Positions 1 to 10,037 of a stretch of DNA of 64,000 nucleotides are shown one piece after another. Made by a program: the position numbers and the translations under genes. The DNA is from Paraburkholderia polaris (GTDB lineage Bacteria > Pseudomonadota > Gammaproteobacteria > Burkholderiales > Burkholderiaceae). Each line of letters opens with the position of its first letter. Position 1 is the stretch's first letter. The DNA lies in assembly GCF_012927345.1 (NCBI RefSeq), contig NZ_JABBGJ010000042.1:1-64000 (forward strand), given 5' to 3'. The notes beneath the pieces were generated by a model. The model ran no database searches. It saw only the letters and a list, made by a program, of their open reading frames with translations, and was not told where the DNA came from.

Positions 1-251
1 CGAGCCAGGTGTGGCGCTTCATTGCCGATCACCGGGTACCGTTCGACAACAACCAGGCCGAACGCGATATCCGCATGCCCAAGCTCAAACAGAAAATCTC
101 AGGGTGTTTCCGTGCGGTATCAGGCATGGAAGCGTTCTGCACGATCCGCTCCTACCTTGCCAGTCTGCGCAAACAGAACCGTTCGCTGATCGATGCGCTG
201 GCTTTGGGCTTCGCCGGATTCGTCGTTTCGCCGCTTCCGGCTGCTGAATAG
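1..251 (+). CDS. IS66-family transposase, C-terminal part (5' end outside window)
   Basis: The open frame enters from the left edge and stops at TAG 249-251; the GTG at 9 is only an internal codon. The roughly 80 visible residues contain the IS66 C-terminal signature: FDNNQAERDIRM, then LKQKISGCFR, then an IRSYLASLRKQ helix. In this family (IS66 transposase TnpC, a DDE enzyme that cuts and joins the element ends) the final catalytic Glu lies in the NNxAER segment, so the last catalytic residue is present. Whether the rest of the gene is intact cannot be seen. Five bases after the stop a copy of a chromosomal repeat begins at 256, so no normal IS66 right end is visible. Confidence 0.85.
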   Translation, partial: SQVWRFIADHRVPFDNNQAERDIRMPKLKQKISGCFRAVSGMEAFCTIRSYLASLRKQNRSLIDALALGFAGFVVSPLPAAE

Positions 252-255
252 TTAC

Positions 256-505
256 GCGGCGGCAAAGAAAGTAAGTGCCTGCCCCGCACAGGGGCGAACA
301 CTAATAGACCACTAACAATTCAAGGAAAGGCCAAAGCCATAAGCAAACAGACAGAAAGCGCCGCGCAGGCGAAAAAATCAAGAAAAGCCCAACACCCCAG
401 GCATACAGAAAAACAAACACCGCACAGGCAAACAACCAACCAAACCCCCTTCCACGAACGTGGACATCGCCGAGCCACCGGCAGAAAAACAAAACCTTTG
501 CCACA
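256..505 (+). repeat. Intergenic repeat element, copy 1 (truncated hairpin end)
   Basis: This gene-free stretch is a third copy of the sequence bounding the 42.9-44.2 kb element, in the same orientation as 43984-44217. It starts with GCGGCGGCAAAGAAAGTAAG and continues with a block around 278-320 (GCCTGCCCCGCACAGGGGCG). Two related units follow, beginning CAAGGAAAGGCC at 321 and CAAGAAAAGCCC at 379, exactly 58 bp apart. The left arm of the 14-bp hairpin in the other copies is missing, because the IS66 tail ends immediately before. The + strand is conspicuously A/C-rich. Confidence 0.8.
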
Positions 506-550
506 ATGCCCCACCGCGCGAAAGCGCCCGAAACAGCAAATGAACAGAAA

Positions 551-1546
551 ATGATCCCCTTCTCGGTCCTAGACCTATCGCCGGTCACCGCAGGTGCCAC
601 CCCCGCGGACGCGTTCAGAAACACACTCGACCTCGCCCAGCACGCGGAAAACTGGCACTACCGCCGCTTCTGGTTAGCGGAGCACCACAACATGACCGGC
701 ATCGCCAGCGCGGCCACCGCGGTGGTGATCGGCCACGTCGCCGGTGGCACCAGGACAATCCGCGTCGGCTCCGGCGGGGTCATGCTGCCGAACCACGCAC
801 CGCTCGTCATCGCGGAACAGTTCGGCACCCTCGCCTCACTCTATCCGGACCGCATCGACCTGGGCCTCGGCCGCGCACCCGGCACCGATCAAAGCACCGC
901 CCGCGCGCTGCGCCGCGATCTGCAAAATAGTGCGGAGTCCTTCCCCGACGACGTCGTCGAGTTGCAACGCTATTTCGCCGACCCCGTGCCAGGCCAGCGC
1001 ATTCGCGCCGTCCCCGGAGCAGGTCTGCGTGTGCCGCTGTGGCTGCTCGGCTCGTCGCTATACAGCGCGCAACTGGCCGCGGCACTCGGTCTGCCGTTCG
1101 CGTTCGCGTCGCACTTTGCGCCCGATCATATGTTCACCGCGCTCAAGGTCTATCGCGAACAATTCCGTCCGTCGGCAACGCTCGATAAGCCCTACGCAAT
1201 GGTCGGCGTCAACCTTTTCGCCGCCGATACCAACGACGAAGCGCGCCGTCTGTTCACTTCGCTGCAGCAGCAGTTCATCAATCTGCGGCGCGGCACGCCC
1301 GGTCAGCTGCAGCCGCCAGTCGAGCGCCTCGAAGCGTCGGAGATGGAGTTAAAAGGCGTCGCGCATTCGCTCGCGTGCTCCGTCATCGGCGATCGCGATG
1401 TGGTACGCGAAGGACTGCTGTCTGTCATCGATCAGACCGGCGCGGATGAATTGATGCTGACCGCGCAGATCTACGATCACAATGCGCGGCTGCGGTCGTT
1501 CGAAATCGGCGCGCAAGTACGCGAAGCGTTGGGCGCCAGCAAGTAG
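551..1546 (+). CDS. LLM-class (luciferase-like) flavin-dependent oxidoreductase
   Basis: This 331-residue protein belongs to the bacterial-luciferase-like monooxygenase superfamily, in the YhbW/MsnO8-like group. These are FMN-linked TIM-barrel enzymes, usually of unknown substrate. Recognisable features are the N-terminal FSVLDLSPV strand, RFWLAEHHNM near residue 40, IRVGSGGVMLPNHAPLVIAEQF near 75 and IDLGLGRAPG near 105, all typical of this group. The ATG at 551 was chosen because family members begin with a short Met-x-x-Phe-Ser-Val-Leu-Asp sequence; the in-frame ATG at 506 would add 15 residues lying in repeat-derived DNA. It stands alone between the repeat element and the convergent hydrolase. 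The cellular role cannot be stated from sequence. Confidence 0.9.
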   Translation: MIPFSVLDLSPVTAGATPADAFRNTLDLAQHAENWHYRRFWLAEHHNMTGIASAATAVVIGHVAGGTRTIRVGSGGVMLPNHAPLVIAEQFGTLASLYPDRIDLGLGRAPGTDQSTARALRRDLQNSAESFPDDVVELQRYFADPVPGQRIRAVPGAGLRVPLWLLGSSLYSAQLAAALGLPFAFASHFAPDHMFTALKVYREQFRPSATLDKPYAMVGVNLFAADTNDEARRLFTSLQQQFINLRRGTPGQLQPPVERLEASEMELKGVAHSLACSVIGDRDVVREGLLSVIDQTGADELMLTAQIYDHNARLRSFEIGAQVREALGASK

Positions 1547-1814
1547 CGACGCCGGCAAGTAACAGAAAAGCGTGGCCTGTATTAGTAAGGGCCGCCCTTA
1601 TTTTTTTCGCCGATCGGCTGGCTACCCTTAGTACACGAACATCAGATTGTCCCGCCGCAATCCTCACCGCGCCCGGTCAGGCCGTGCGAGTTCAAACTAA
1701 ATTCCGGGCTTCAAATCAAACTCATACCCTGGTTCTGACTTCGGTCAAAACGCTTCAACTCAAGCCCACGCCTTGGCTTGGAGTTCGGCCAAAACTCAAA
1801 CGGCGCGCTGAACC

Positions 1815-2969
1815 TCACCGATTAGACGGCACCGCCGCCAAGCCATCGAGCAGCGCCTTATGAAACGCCTGCGGATCCTGCATCTGCGGCGCGTGCCCCA
1901 ATTCGGCGAATTCGACGAGCGTCGCGTGCGGAATCGCCTTCGCGGCGGCCTTGCCCAGTTCGGGGTAATGGCCGATCTTCGCGCGCACCTCGGGCGGCGC
2001 CGCGTCCTTGCCAGTCGCGGTCGTGTCCTTCTGGCCGATCAGCAGCAGCGTCGGCATGCTCAGGTGGCCCAACTCATACACCACCGGCTGCGTGTAAATC
2101 ATGTCGTACAGCAACGCGGAATTCCACGCCACGATCTGTTTGCCGGGGCCGCGGTACATCCCCGCCAGCATCTGTACCCACGGCTCATAGTCCGCGCGCC
2201 ACTGGCCGGCGTAATAGGTCGCCTGTTCGTAGCGGCGAATGCCGTCCGCAGTCGTCTTCAACTCACGCTCGTACCATTGGTCGACCGATAAGGAGGGGAC
2301 ACCCTTCGCCTTCCAGTCCTCGAGGCCAATCGGATCGACCAGCACCAGTTGCTGGGTCTCATGCGGATACATCAGCGCATAGCGTATCGCGAGCATGCCG
2401 CCGGTCGAATGGCCGATTACAGTCGCATCAGTCACGCCGAGCGACGCGAGCAACGCATGCGTATTGCGCGCCAGTTGCTGAAAACTGTACTGATAGTGCT
2501 CCGGCTTGCTCGATTTGCAAAAGCCGATCTGGTCCGGCGCGATCACCCGATAGCCGGCGTCGCTCAGACGATGAATGGTCGCCTCCCACGTCGCCGCACA
2601 AAAGTTCTTGCCGTGCAGCAACACGGCCGTGCGACCGTTCGCGTGTTCCGGCTTGATATCCATGTACGCCATATGCAGCGCCACGCCCTGCGAGGTGAAG
2701 TCGTATTGCCCGACCGGCGCCGGATAGTTGAAGCCCTGCAACTCGGGGCCGTACGCCGGACCGCTATTGTCGACGGCTGCAACCGGCGCGGCGCCGGCAG
2801 CCGCCGGACCGGGCTGGATAATGGAACGATCGGAACGATCCGAACTAGCCGGACTCACCGGACTACCCGCAACGGCGGCGCTAACCGGCGTGACGGCGAA
2901 AGCACCGGGCGCAACGGCTAGCACGCAGGCGCTCAAGATGGCGAACAAAGACTGGCGGCGGAAATTCAT
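1815..2969 (-). CDS. Exported alpha/beta-hydrolase fold protein
   Basis: This 384-residue protein has a classical signal peptide (MNFRRQ, hydrophobic core, ending near Ala25), so it is probably periplasmic. A Ser/Pro/Ala-rich linker follows to about residue 85, then an alpha/beta-hydrolase domain. The oxyanion region is LLHGKNFCAATW. The nucleophile elbow is GHSTGG with Ser188, the acid is probably Asp315 in LIGQKDTT, and the base His359 in LGHAPQM, so the triad is complete. Such enzymes are usually annotated as epoxide hydrolase-, haloalkane dehalogenase- or esterase-like; the substrate is unknown. The start has a signal peptide directly behind it, which supports it. It is convergent with the flavin oxidoreductase and has no operon partner. 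Confidence 0.9.
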   Translation of the reverse strand: MNFRRQSLFAILSACVLAVAPGAFAVTPVSAAVAGSPVSPASSDRSDRSIIQPGPAAAGAAPVAAVDNSGPAYGPELQGFNYPAPVGQYDFTSQGVALHMAYMDIKPEHANGRTAVLLHGKNFCAATWEATIHRLSDAGYRVIAPDQIGFCKSSKPEHYQYSFQQLARNTHALLASLGVTDATVIGHSTGGMLAIRYALMYPHETQQLVLVDPIGLEDWKAKGVPSLSVDQWYERELKTTADGIRRYEQATYYAGQWRADYEPWVQMLAGMYRGPGKQIVAWNSALLYDMIYTQPVVYELGHLSMPTLLLIGQKDTTATGKDAAPPEVRAKIGHYPELGKAAAKAIPHATLVEFAELGHAPQMQDPQAFHKALLDGLAAVPSNR

Positions 2970-3373
2970 CGATCGTTTTCTTGCAAAGAGAAATCGGCGG
3001 GAAGCATGCGGGCCGCGCGCGCTGACAAACCAACGCCCACACCCCTTTCAGAGCGGACGATTCTACGACGCGCCGCCGGACTCTGCTGCCGCGCGCGCAG
3101 GCTCAAGGCGGCGTCGACCGGTGTGGCACGCATATTGCGACGGTTCGCCTTACGCCCTATGTGTTGTGGCGCACGGATGAGTACGGTGCAAGGGTTGATC
3201 GTTCGCAAGGCGGCCGCGCGAGTTGCATCCGCACAATTCACACTATTCGCCCGCGGCAAATCGGTGCTAGAACTAGCAGACGGGCCCGCGAAGACGAAAG
3301 CCGCCTGGCAGCACGAATCAATCGTGCGGAGCGAGTGCACAAGACCATCCGGGGCATACTAATCAGCAACTAT
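2970..3373. other. Intergenic region without supported gene
   Basis: This is the upstream region of the alpha/beta hydrolase (leftward) and of glgC (rightward). Open frames exist on both strands (for example 3006-3362 + and 2966-3340 -), but they are Arg/Ala-rich, overlap each other and show no family features. I call no gene here. Promoters for both flanking genes should lie in this stretch; I could not assign one with confidence. Confidence 0.5.
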
Positions 3374-3522
3374 CTTGCATGGGACCGGAGTCAGTGCTTT
3401 GCATGAGGCCGAAGTAAGCGCTAATGCGCTAACGCCGGTCGACAGCTAAAGCGCCCACTCTGGCCGACCGCAATAACTTGCATGGGACCGGAGTAAGCGC
3501 CAAAGCGCTAATTCCGGTCGAC
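3374..3522. repeat. TTGCATGGGAC-type palindromic repeat, two copies upstream of glgC
   Basis: CTTGCATGGGACCGGAGT occurs at 3374 and again at 3477. The second copy continues into a near-palindrome (GACCGGAGTAAGCGC, CAAA, GCGCTAATTCCGGTC) ending at 3522; the first is a degenerate version with further GCGCTAA/GGTCGAC pieces. The second copy directly abuts the ribosome-binding site AAAGGAGA (3523-3530) of glgC, so it would lie in the 5' untranslated RNA. The same family occurs upstream of the nitrilase gene at 36163-36258. Confidence 0.8.
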
Positions 3523-3535
3523 AAAGGAGACAGAC

Positions 3536-4801
3536 ATGGAAACTCCGGCACGGCTGAACGATCTGCAACGCACCACCCTCGCCATCGTCCTCGCGGGCGG
3601 ACGGGGCACGCGGCTCGGGCCGCTCACCAACAAGCGCGTCAAACCGGCGGTGCACTTCGGCGGCAAATACCGGATCATCGACTTCGCGCTCTCCAATTGT
3701 CTGAACTCCGGTATCCGCCGCATCGCGGTGGTCACGCAATACAAGGCGCACTCGCTCTTGCGCCACCTGCAGCGCGGCTGGGGCTTCCTGCGCGGCGAAT
3801 TCGGCGAATTCATCGATCTGTGGCCGGCGCAGCAGCGTGTGGAGGGCGCCCACTGGTACCGCGGCACAGCGGACGCCGTGTTCCAGAATCTCGACATCAT
3901 CCGCTCGATCCGGCCGAAATACGTGGTGGTGCTGGCGGGCGACCATATCTACAAGATGGACTACACGCGCATGATCGCGGATCACGCGGAAAGCGGCGCG
4001 GATTGCACGGTCGGCTGTATCGAGGTGCCGCGCATGGAAGCCGTGGCCTTCGGCGTGATGCATGTGGATGAAAACCGCCGCGTGACTGGCTTCGTCGAGA
4101 AACCCGCCGATCCGCCCGCTATGCCGGGCCGTCCTGATTCGGCGCTCGCCAGCATGGGCATCTACGTGTTCAGCGCCGATTACCTGTATTCGCTGCTCGA
4201 AGAGAACATCTCGAGCGTCGACACCGATCACGATTTCGGCAAAGACATCCTGCCGCGGGTCGTCACGCAAGGCACCGCGATCGCTCATCCTTTCAGCATG
4301 TCGTGCGTGTCGTCGGACCCGAACGTAGAGCCATACTGGCGCGACGTCGGCACGATCGACGCCTACTGGGCAGCCAACCTCGACCTCGCCTCCACCATCC
4401 CGACGCTCGACCTGTACGATCGCAACTGGCCGATCTGGACGTATCAGGAGCAGTTGCCGCCCGCCAAGTTCGTGCGCGACATGAAGGGCCTGCAAGGTTC
4501 CGGCAACAATCTGATCGTGTGCGGCGGCTGCGTGATCTCGGGGTCGCAAATTTCGCGCTCGGTGCTGTCGTCGAACGTGAAAGTGAGTTCGTTCTGTAAT
4601 ATCAATGAGGCAGTCTTGTTGCCGCAGGTCACCATCGGCGCGAGCTGCCGGCTGCAGAAAGTGGTGATAGACCGCGGCTGTACCATTCCGGACGGCACGG
4701 TGATCGGCGAAGATCCGGTGGCCGACGCCGAACGCTTCTATCGCACCGACGACGGCGTCGTGCTGGTCACGCCCGAAGCACTGCGGCAGAAGGGGACGTG
4801 A
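3536..4801 (+). CDS. glgC: Glucose-1-phosphate adenylyltransferase (ADP-glucose pyrophosphorylase)
   Basis: GlgC makes ADP-glucose from ATP and glucose 1-phosphate, the committed step of glycogen synthesis, in the cytosol. The 421 residues are normal for bacterial GlgC. The nucleotide-binding loop GGRGTRLGPLT is at 21-31, followed by KPAVHFGGKYRIIDFALSN. Further on are the adenylyltransferase segments WYRGTADAVFQN and VVVLAGDHIYKMDY, the sugar-phosphate region GFVEKP and SMGIYVF, and the C-terminal left-handed beta-helix repeats (SRSVLSSNVKV, LLPQVTIGASC). The ATG has a good AAAGGAGA site 5-12 bases upstream. glgA follows after 106 bp, so the two probably form one transcription unit. Branching and debranching genes are not in this window. 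Confidence 0.98.
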   Translation: METPARLNDLQRTTLAIVLAGGRGTRLGPLTNKRVKPAVHFGGKYRIIDFALSNCLNSGIRRIAVVTQYKAHSLLRHLQRGWGFLRGEFGEFIDLWPAQQRVEGAHWYRGTADAVFQNLDIIRSIRPKYVVVLAGDHIYKMDYTRMIADHAESGADCTVGCIEVPRMEAVAFGVMHVDENRRVTGFVEKPADPPAMPGRPDSALASMGIYVFSADYLYSLLEENISSVDTDHDFGKDILPRVVTQGTAIAHPFSMSCVSSDPNVEPYWRDVGTIDAYWAANLDLASTIPTLDLYDRNWPIWTYQEQLPPAKFVRDMKGLQGSGNNLIVCGGCVISGSQISRSVLSSNVKVSSFCNINEAVLLPQVTIGASCRLQKVVIDRGCTIPDGTVIGEDPVADAERFYRTDDGVVLVTPEALRQKGT

Positions 4802-4907
4802 TCCTCGCCGGGACGGCAAAACGAACGGGCTGGCGAAGCCGCCGCCCGTCCTGCCGCGCAAGTAGACCTTGCGCACACCCCGTATTAACAGGAACGAGAC
4901 CGAGCCT

Positions 4908-6368
<1,461 letters not shown>

Positions 6369-6586
6369 TCCCCACCCGTTTGATGGTTCGACGCAACAAC
6401 GCGGGGACGGATCAACTCGCGGGCGACAAACTCATGTATTGTTTCCTGACTATGCAGATCGCGCATTTTTCTTGCACTATCTGAAAACAGTCACGCCGCA
6501 TCAGGCGCCCGGCCAAGGCCGGTTCGTTATCGCGGCCATCCGTCCGTTCTCATTGATCGCGCATAACCCCTTGCGCGGGCCACACC

Positions 6587-7453
6587 ATGACGAAAAACGT
6601 TCTGAGCATCCAGTCACATGTCGTCTTCGGACACGCCGGTAACAGCGCGGCCGTGTTTCCGATGCGCCGGCTCGGCGTCAATGTCTGGCCGCTCAATACC
6701 GTGCAGTTCTCGAACCACACGCAGTACGGCCATTGGACCGGCGGGGCGATCGAGGCCTCGCAGATGGAAGAGCTCGTCGAAGGGATCGGCGCGATCGGCA
6801 TGCTGCCGCGCTGCGATGCCGTGCTGTCCGGCTATCTGGGCACGCCCGAGCAAGCGCAATCGGTGCTGGAGATCGTCAAGGCCGTGAAAGCCGCCAATCC
6901 GCGCGCGTGGTACTTCTGCGATCCGGTGATGGGCGCCGCGAGCGGCTGCAAGGTCGAACCGGGCATCCAGGAATTTCTTGTCCGCACCATGCCGACGGTC
7001 GCTGACGCGATGGCGCCGAACCATTCCGAGTTGCAACGGCTGGTAGGCCGCGAAATCGACACGCTCGAGGAAGCCGTGACCGCCTGCCGCGAGGTCATTG
7101 CCCGCGGGCCGAAGCTCATGCTGGTCAAACATCTGCTCGATCGCAACAGCCCCGCCGACCGTTTCAACATGCTGGTCGTCACCGAGCGCGAGGCCTGGAT
7201 GGGGCAGCGTCCGCTCTACCCGTTCGCGCGGCAGCCGGTGGGCGTCGGCGATCTGACGAGCGCGGTGTTTATCGCGCGCACGCTGCTGGGCGATTCGATC
7301 CGCGCGGCCTTCGAGCACACGCTGGCCGCCGTGAACGCGGTGGTGAAAGCGACTTGGCAGGCTGGGCGCTATGAACTGGAACTGGTGGCCGCACAGAACG
7401 AAATCGCGCAGCCGCGGGAATGGTTCGACGCCTGGGTGGCGGAGACGGCGTAG
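6587..7453 (+). CDS. pdxY: Pyridoxal kinase
   Basis: PdxY phosphorylates pyridoxal with ATP in the vitamin B6 salvage pathway. The 288-residue length and sequence follow the family closely: NVLSIQSHVVFGHAGNSAAVFP at the N-terminus, VWPLNTVQFSNHTQYGHWTG, the conserved ILSGYLG-like loop (VLSGYLGTPEQ), YFCDPVMGAASG, ELQRLVGR, and the ribokinase-fold anion-hole motif GVGDLTSAVF with catalytic Asp222. It is separated from glgA by 218 bp with no recognisable gene, so it is probably its own unit. No pyridoxal-responsive site was recognised. Confidence 0.97.
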   Translation: MTKNVLSIQSHVVFGHAGNSAAVFPMRRLGVNVWPLNTVQFSNHTQYGHWTGGAIEASQMEELVEGIGAIGMLPRCDAVLSGYLGTPEQAQSVLEIVKAVKAANPRAWYFCDPVMGAASGCKVEPGIQEFLVRTMPTVADAMAPNHSELQRLVGREIDTLEEAVTACREVIARGPKLMLVKHLLDRNSPADRFNMLVVTEREAWMGQRPLYPFARQPVGVGDLTSAVFIARTLLGDSIRAAFEHTLAAVNAVVKATWQAGRYELELVAAQNEIAQPREWFDAWVAETA

Positions 7454-7588
7454 ATCGGCAGAGAGAACTGCGGTTACACGGCGCGATCTCGTCACGGCCT
7501 GCCTGAAGACGCGCTGCTTTGGGTACGCCGACCGCACAGCACAATCTGCCCGCGGGCCACGTGACCCGCGCTTGTCAGCCGGGCGTCC

Positions 7589-7594
7589 TATAAT
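7589..7594 (+). promoter_or_regulatory. Probable -10 element TATAAT
   Basis: A perfect TATAAT stands 143 bp before the ATG of the acidic protein at 7737. The only -35-like hexamer nearby (TTGTCA, 7572-7577) is 11 bp away, too close for a standard sigma-70 promoter. Either the promoter is extended or activator-dependent, or the match is fortuitous. If it is used, the transcript would carry the heptamer repeat in its leader. Confidence 0.35.
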
Positions 7595-7641
7595 GCGTGC
7601 CGCGTGGGCGAGGCATTCCCCCGCCCGCACCGCATTTTTCA

Positions 7642-7723
7642 GGCGTCCGGGCGTCGGGCGTCCGGCGTCCGGGCATCCGGCATCCGGCATCCGGCATCCG
7701 GCATTCAGCATCCGGCATTCAGC
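7642..7723 (+). repeat. Heptanucleotide tandem repeat (GGCRTCC/GGCATCC)
   Basis: About eleven copies of a 7-base unit lie head to tail: GGCGTCC variants first, then four near-identical GGCATCC copies, then GGCATTC/AGCATCC variants. Occasional extra G bases break the register. The array ends 13 bases before the ATG at 7737, so it lies in the leader of that gene. Arrays of this kind are prone to slippage. Confidence 0.9.
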
Positions 7724-7736
7724 AAACGAGGCATCG

Positions 7737-8198
7737 ATGGACGGTTACATCCGCAGCGAGCGGGAAGAATTTTTTGAGCAGTTGTGCATGAGCGTCGACG
7801 CGGACGAAGCGCACGAGCAGGAAGCAATCGAGTACTTCGAGAACCAGTTCGACCAGGCCGACTTCGACCCCGCACAGTGGCTCGACATCGCGCTTTACTA
7901 TTCGCCGGCGGTGGCACGCGGCATTGTCGACATGGTGACGCCCGACGACAAGGCACGCAGCAACATCGCCGAAGTGATCGCCGACAACCTCGATATTTCG
8001 TACGGCGAGGACGAGTGCCAACAGTTCGCCGAGACGATCGAATTCGCGTTGAACAACGGCGTGCCGGTGGACCTCGACCTGGTGCTCGACGGCTGCCAGC
8101 GCGCGATCGACGACCTCGACACCTGGGCCGACGAAGAAACCAAGGCGCCGCTGCTGCGTCTGCGTGAAGAGTTGCTGCGCCAGCAAGGCGAGCACTGA
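7737..8198 (+). CDS. Conserved acidic protein of unknown function
   Basis: This 153-residue soluble protein is very rich in Asp and Glu (MDGYIRSEREEFFEQLCM near the start, then many DE clusters) and has no membrane segment or signal peptide. It ends in a basic/Gln helix (LRLREELLRQQGEH). I do not recognise a domain. The body looks like a compact helical bundle: residues 20-80 hold FENQFDQADFDPAQWLDIALYYSPAVARGIVDM-like amphipathic helices. The ATG at 7737 was chosen because upstream in-frame codons translate the heptamer repeat. Codon use matches neighbouring genes, so it is probably a real, native gene. No partner is adjacent. Confidence 0.8.
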   Translation: MDGYIRSEREEFFEQLCMSVDADEAHEQEAIEYFENQFDQADFDPAQWLDIALYYSPAVARGIVDMVTPDDKARSNIAEVIADNLDISYGEDECQQFAETIEFALNNGVPVDLDLVLDGCQRAIDDLDTWADEETKAPLLRLREELLRQQGEH

Positions 8199-8551
8199 GG
8201 GCGCTGCATTAGCCCGCTTTTTTGTCCGGCTGAGTGGTCGTTTTTATCAGCGTATTCGCGCAGGCCGTATTTCGCGGATGCGCAACTGCAGTAACGCCGG
8301 CGCGCTCGCGCCGGCTTCCTGATCCGCTTCCCTGAGTCGCATCGCAAGGCTTTTTCAACGGCGTATCTGCCATTCCGCTTTCTTAAGCATATGCCGCAAT
8401 CCGCACCCGCGCGCCGCCGCTGACAGGCCGCCAGCCCAGGCGCTGCGCGCCCTATGCCGAAATGCTCATTCAAAGCGCCGCGAACTGCCAAGACGATGGC
8501 AAATTGGCTTTCTATATTCGCGCCAGATGACCGGCATGTGAACGCCATTGC
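8199..8551. other. Intergenic region without supported gene
   Basis: No convincing reading frame is present on either strand. A short GGGC...GCCC stem followed by CTTTTTTG at 8201-8223 may terminate the preceding gene, but the stem is only four base pairs and I do not call it. The remainder holds nothing I can name. Confidence 0.4.
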
Positions 8552-8631
8552 GCGTCCCCAATCCCCCAAGGGGACTTCCCTCGGGCCGGGGGACTTCCTA
8601 CGGGGGTCCCCAAGGGGACTTTCTATGGGCG
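8552..8631 (+). repeat. GGGGACTTCC-type tandem repeat, array 1
   Basis: Three degenerate tandem units built on CCCCAAGGGGACTTCC, GGGGGACTTCCTACGGGGGT and CCCCAAGGGGACTTTCTATGGG. The same unit forms a cleaner array at 24222-24341 and an isolated copy near 55749. It lies about 140 bp before the start of the binding-protein gene. Confidence 0.8.
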
Positions 8632-8773
8632 TATTCCAGCATTGTTAATGGCGACCGATCATCCGTACCCTTGATGCCGCGCGCCATGGGAAGCCAAACC
8701 CATGCTTGCGCGTCGATCCAGCGTTACCGCCTTGCCGCTTTCACACCTGAAACTGTCGATGGAGAGAGAGACC

Positions 8774-9925
8774 ATGAGTCTTCGCAACACGCTGAAACCG
8801 CTTGCTCTGTTTGTTGGCGCTACCTTCGCGATCGCGCCGCTCGCCAGTTTCGCCGACGACCTGCCGGTGAAGATCGGCTTCGCCGCGCCGCTGACGGGCG
8901 CCAACGCCGGCTACGGGAAGGATCTGGAAAACGGTGTCCGGCTTGCAATCGAAGAAGCCAACGCGCAGAAGATCAAGATCGGCGACAAGGTCGCGCAATT
9001 CGAGATCGTCTCCGAGGACGATCAGGCCGACCCGCGCGTCGGCGTGCAGGCCGCGCAGAAGCTGGTCGACGCGGGCGTATCGGCGGTCGTGGGCCACTTC
9101 AATTCGGGCACGACGATTCCTGCCTCGCAGGTGTACGAGCAGGCCGGCATTCCGGTGATCGATCCGGCCGCGACCAATCCGATCATTACCGGGCGAGGCT
9201 TTGCGAACACCTTCATGGTGATTTCCACCGACGCTCAGAACGCCGGCAACGCGGGCGTCTACGCCGTCGAGGTGACGAAGGCCAAACGCATTGCGATCAT
9301 CGACGACCGCACCGCGTTCGGCCAGGGCGAGGCCGACGAGTTCGAGAAGGCGGTGAAGGCGCATGGCGGCAACATCGTGACGCGCGAATACACCGACAAT
9401 CACGCGGTGGACTTCAGCACGCAGATCACCAAGATCAAGGCGACCAATGCGGATCTGATTTTCTTCGGCGGCCTGGATACACAGGCGGCGGGCTTCGCGA
9501 AGCGGATGAAACAATTGGGGATGACTGCGCAGCTGGTGGGTGGTGGCGGCGTGATGGACCAGGACTTCATCAAGCTCGCGGGCGACCCGGCCGAAGGCGT
9601 GATGGCCTGGGAATATGGCAGACCGTTGGCCCAGTTGCCGGGCGGCAAGGATTTTTCCGCGAAGTTCAAGAAGCGCTTCGGGGTGGATATCCTGTCGTAC
9701 GCGCCGTTTGGATATGACGGGGCATGGGCCGCGATCAGGGCGATGCAGCAGGCTAAATCCACCTCACCGGCGGTTTATCGACCTGTTCTCAAGACGATTG
9801 ATTTTGACGGCGTCACCGGGAAGATTTCTTTTGACAACACCGGCGCACTGAAAAGCGGGGCTTCGACGCTCTACCAGGTGAAGAGCGGGAATTGGGTTCC
9901 AGTTGTCACCAAGAGCGGCAGTTAA
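8774..9925 (+). CDS. Branched-chain amino acid-type ABC transporter substrate-binding protein
   Basis: This 383-residue periplasmic protein starts with a cleavable signal (MSLRNTLKPLALFVGATF, cleavage near SFA-DD). The mature part is a type I periplasmic binding fold of the LivJ/LivK group: VKIGFAAPLTGANAGYGKDLENG, the central VGHFNSGTTIPAS and VIDPAATNPIIT, then RIAIIDDRTAFGQGEADEF and ADLIFFGGLDTQAAGFAKRM. Such proteins capture leucine, isoleucine, valine or related compounds for an ABC importer, but no permease or ATPase genes are adjacent, so the partner must be elsewhere. The ATG at 8774 has GGAGAGAGA five bases upstream; an in-frame ATG further upstream would spoil the signal peptide. 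Confidence 0.94.
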   Translation: MSLRNTLKPLALFVGATFAIAPLASFADDLPVKIGFAAPLTGANAGYGKDLENGVRLAIEEANAQKIKIGDKVAQFEIVSEDDQADPRVGVQAAQKLVDAGVSAVVGHFNSGTTIPASQVYEQAGIPVIDPAATNPIITGRGFANTFMVISTDAQNAGNAGVYAVEVTKAKRIAIIDDRTAFGQGEADEFEKAVKAHGGNIVTREYTDNHAVDFSTQITKIKATNADLIFFGGLDTQAAGFAKRMKQLGMTAQLVGGGGVMDQDFIKLAGDPAEGVMAWEYGRPLAQLPGGKDFSAKFKKRFGVDILSYAPFGYDGAWAAIRAMQQAKSTSPAVYRPVLKTIDFDGVTGKISFDNTGALKSGASTLYQVKSGNWVPVVTKSGS

Positions 9926-9952
9926 GGTCCTGTTGCCTCTGGCGCCGGCATA

Positions 9953-10002
9953 AGTGTGTGCGCCTGTTGCGGTGGAAAGGCATCGCAGCAGGCGCACACA
10001 CT
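9953..10002. terminator. Strong 19-bp hairpin between convergent genes
   Basis: AGTGTGTGCGCCTGTTGCG pairs with CGCAGCAGGCGCACACACT across a 12-base loop, with a single T/G mismatch. It sits between the convergent binding-protein and DUF3857 genes. No T-run follows on either strand, so if it terminates transcription it is not a classical intrinsic terminator; protection of both mRNA 3' ends is the simplest reading. Confidence 0.6.
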
Positions 10003-10037
10003 GACTGACGCGAGGCGCTGCAGAGCGCTAACACCCT

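Noticed and set aside
7572..7577. TTGTCA as the -35 partner of TATAAT at 7589
   Set aside because: Spacing is 11 bp, far from the 16-18 bp needed.
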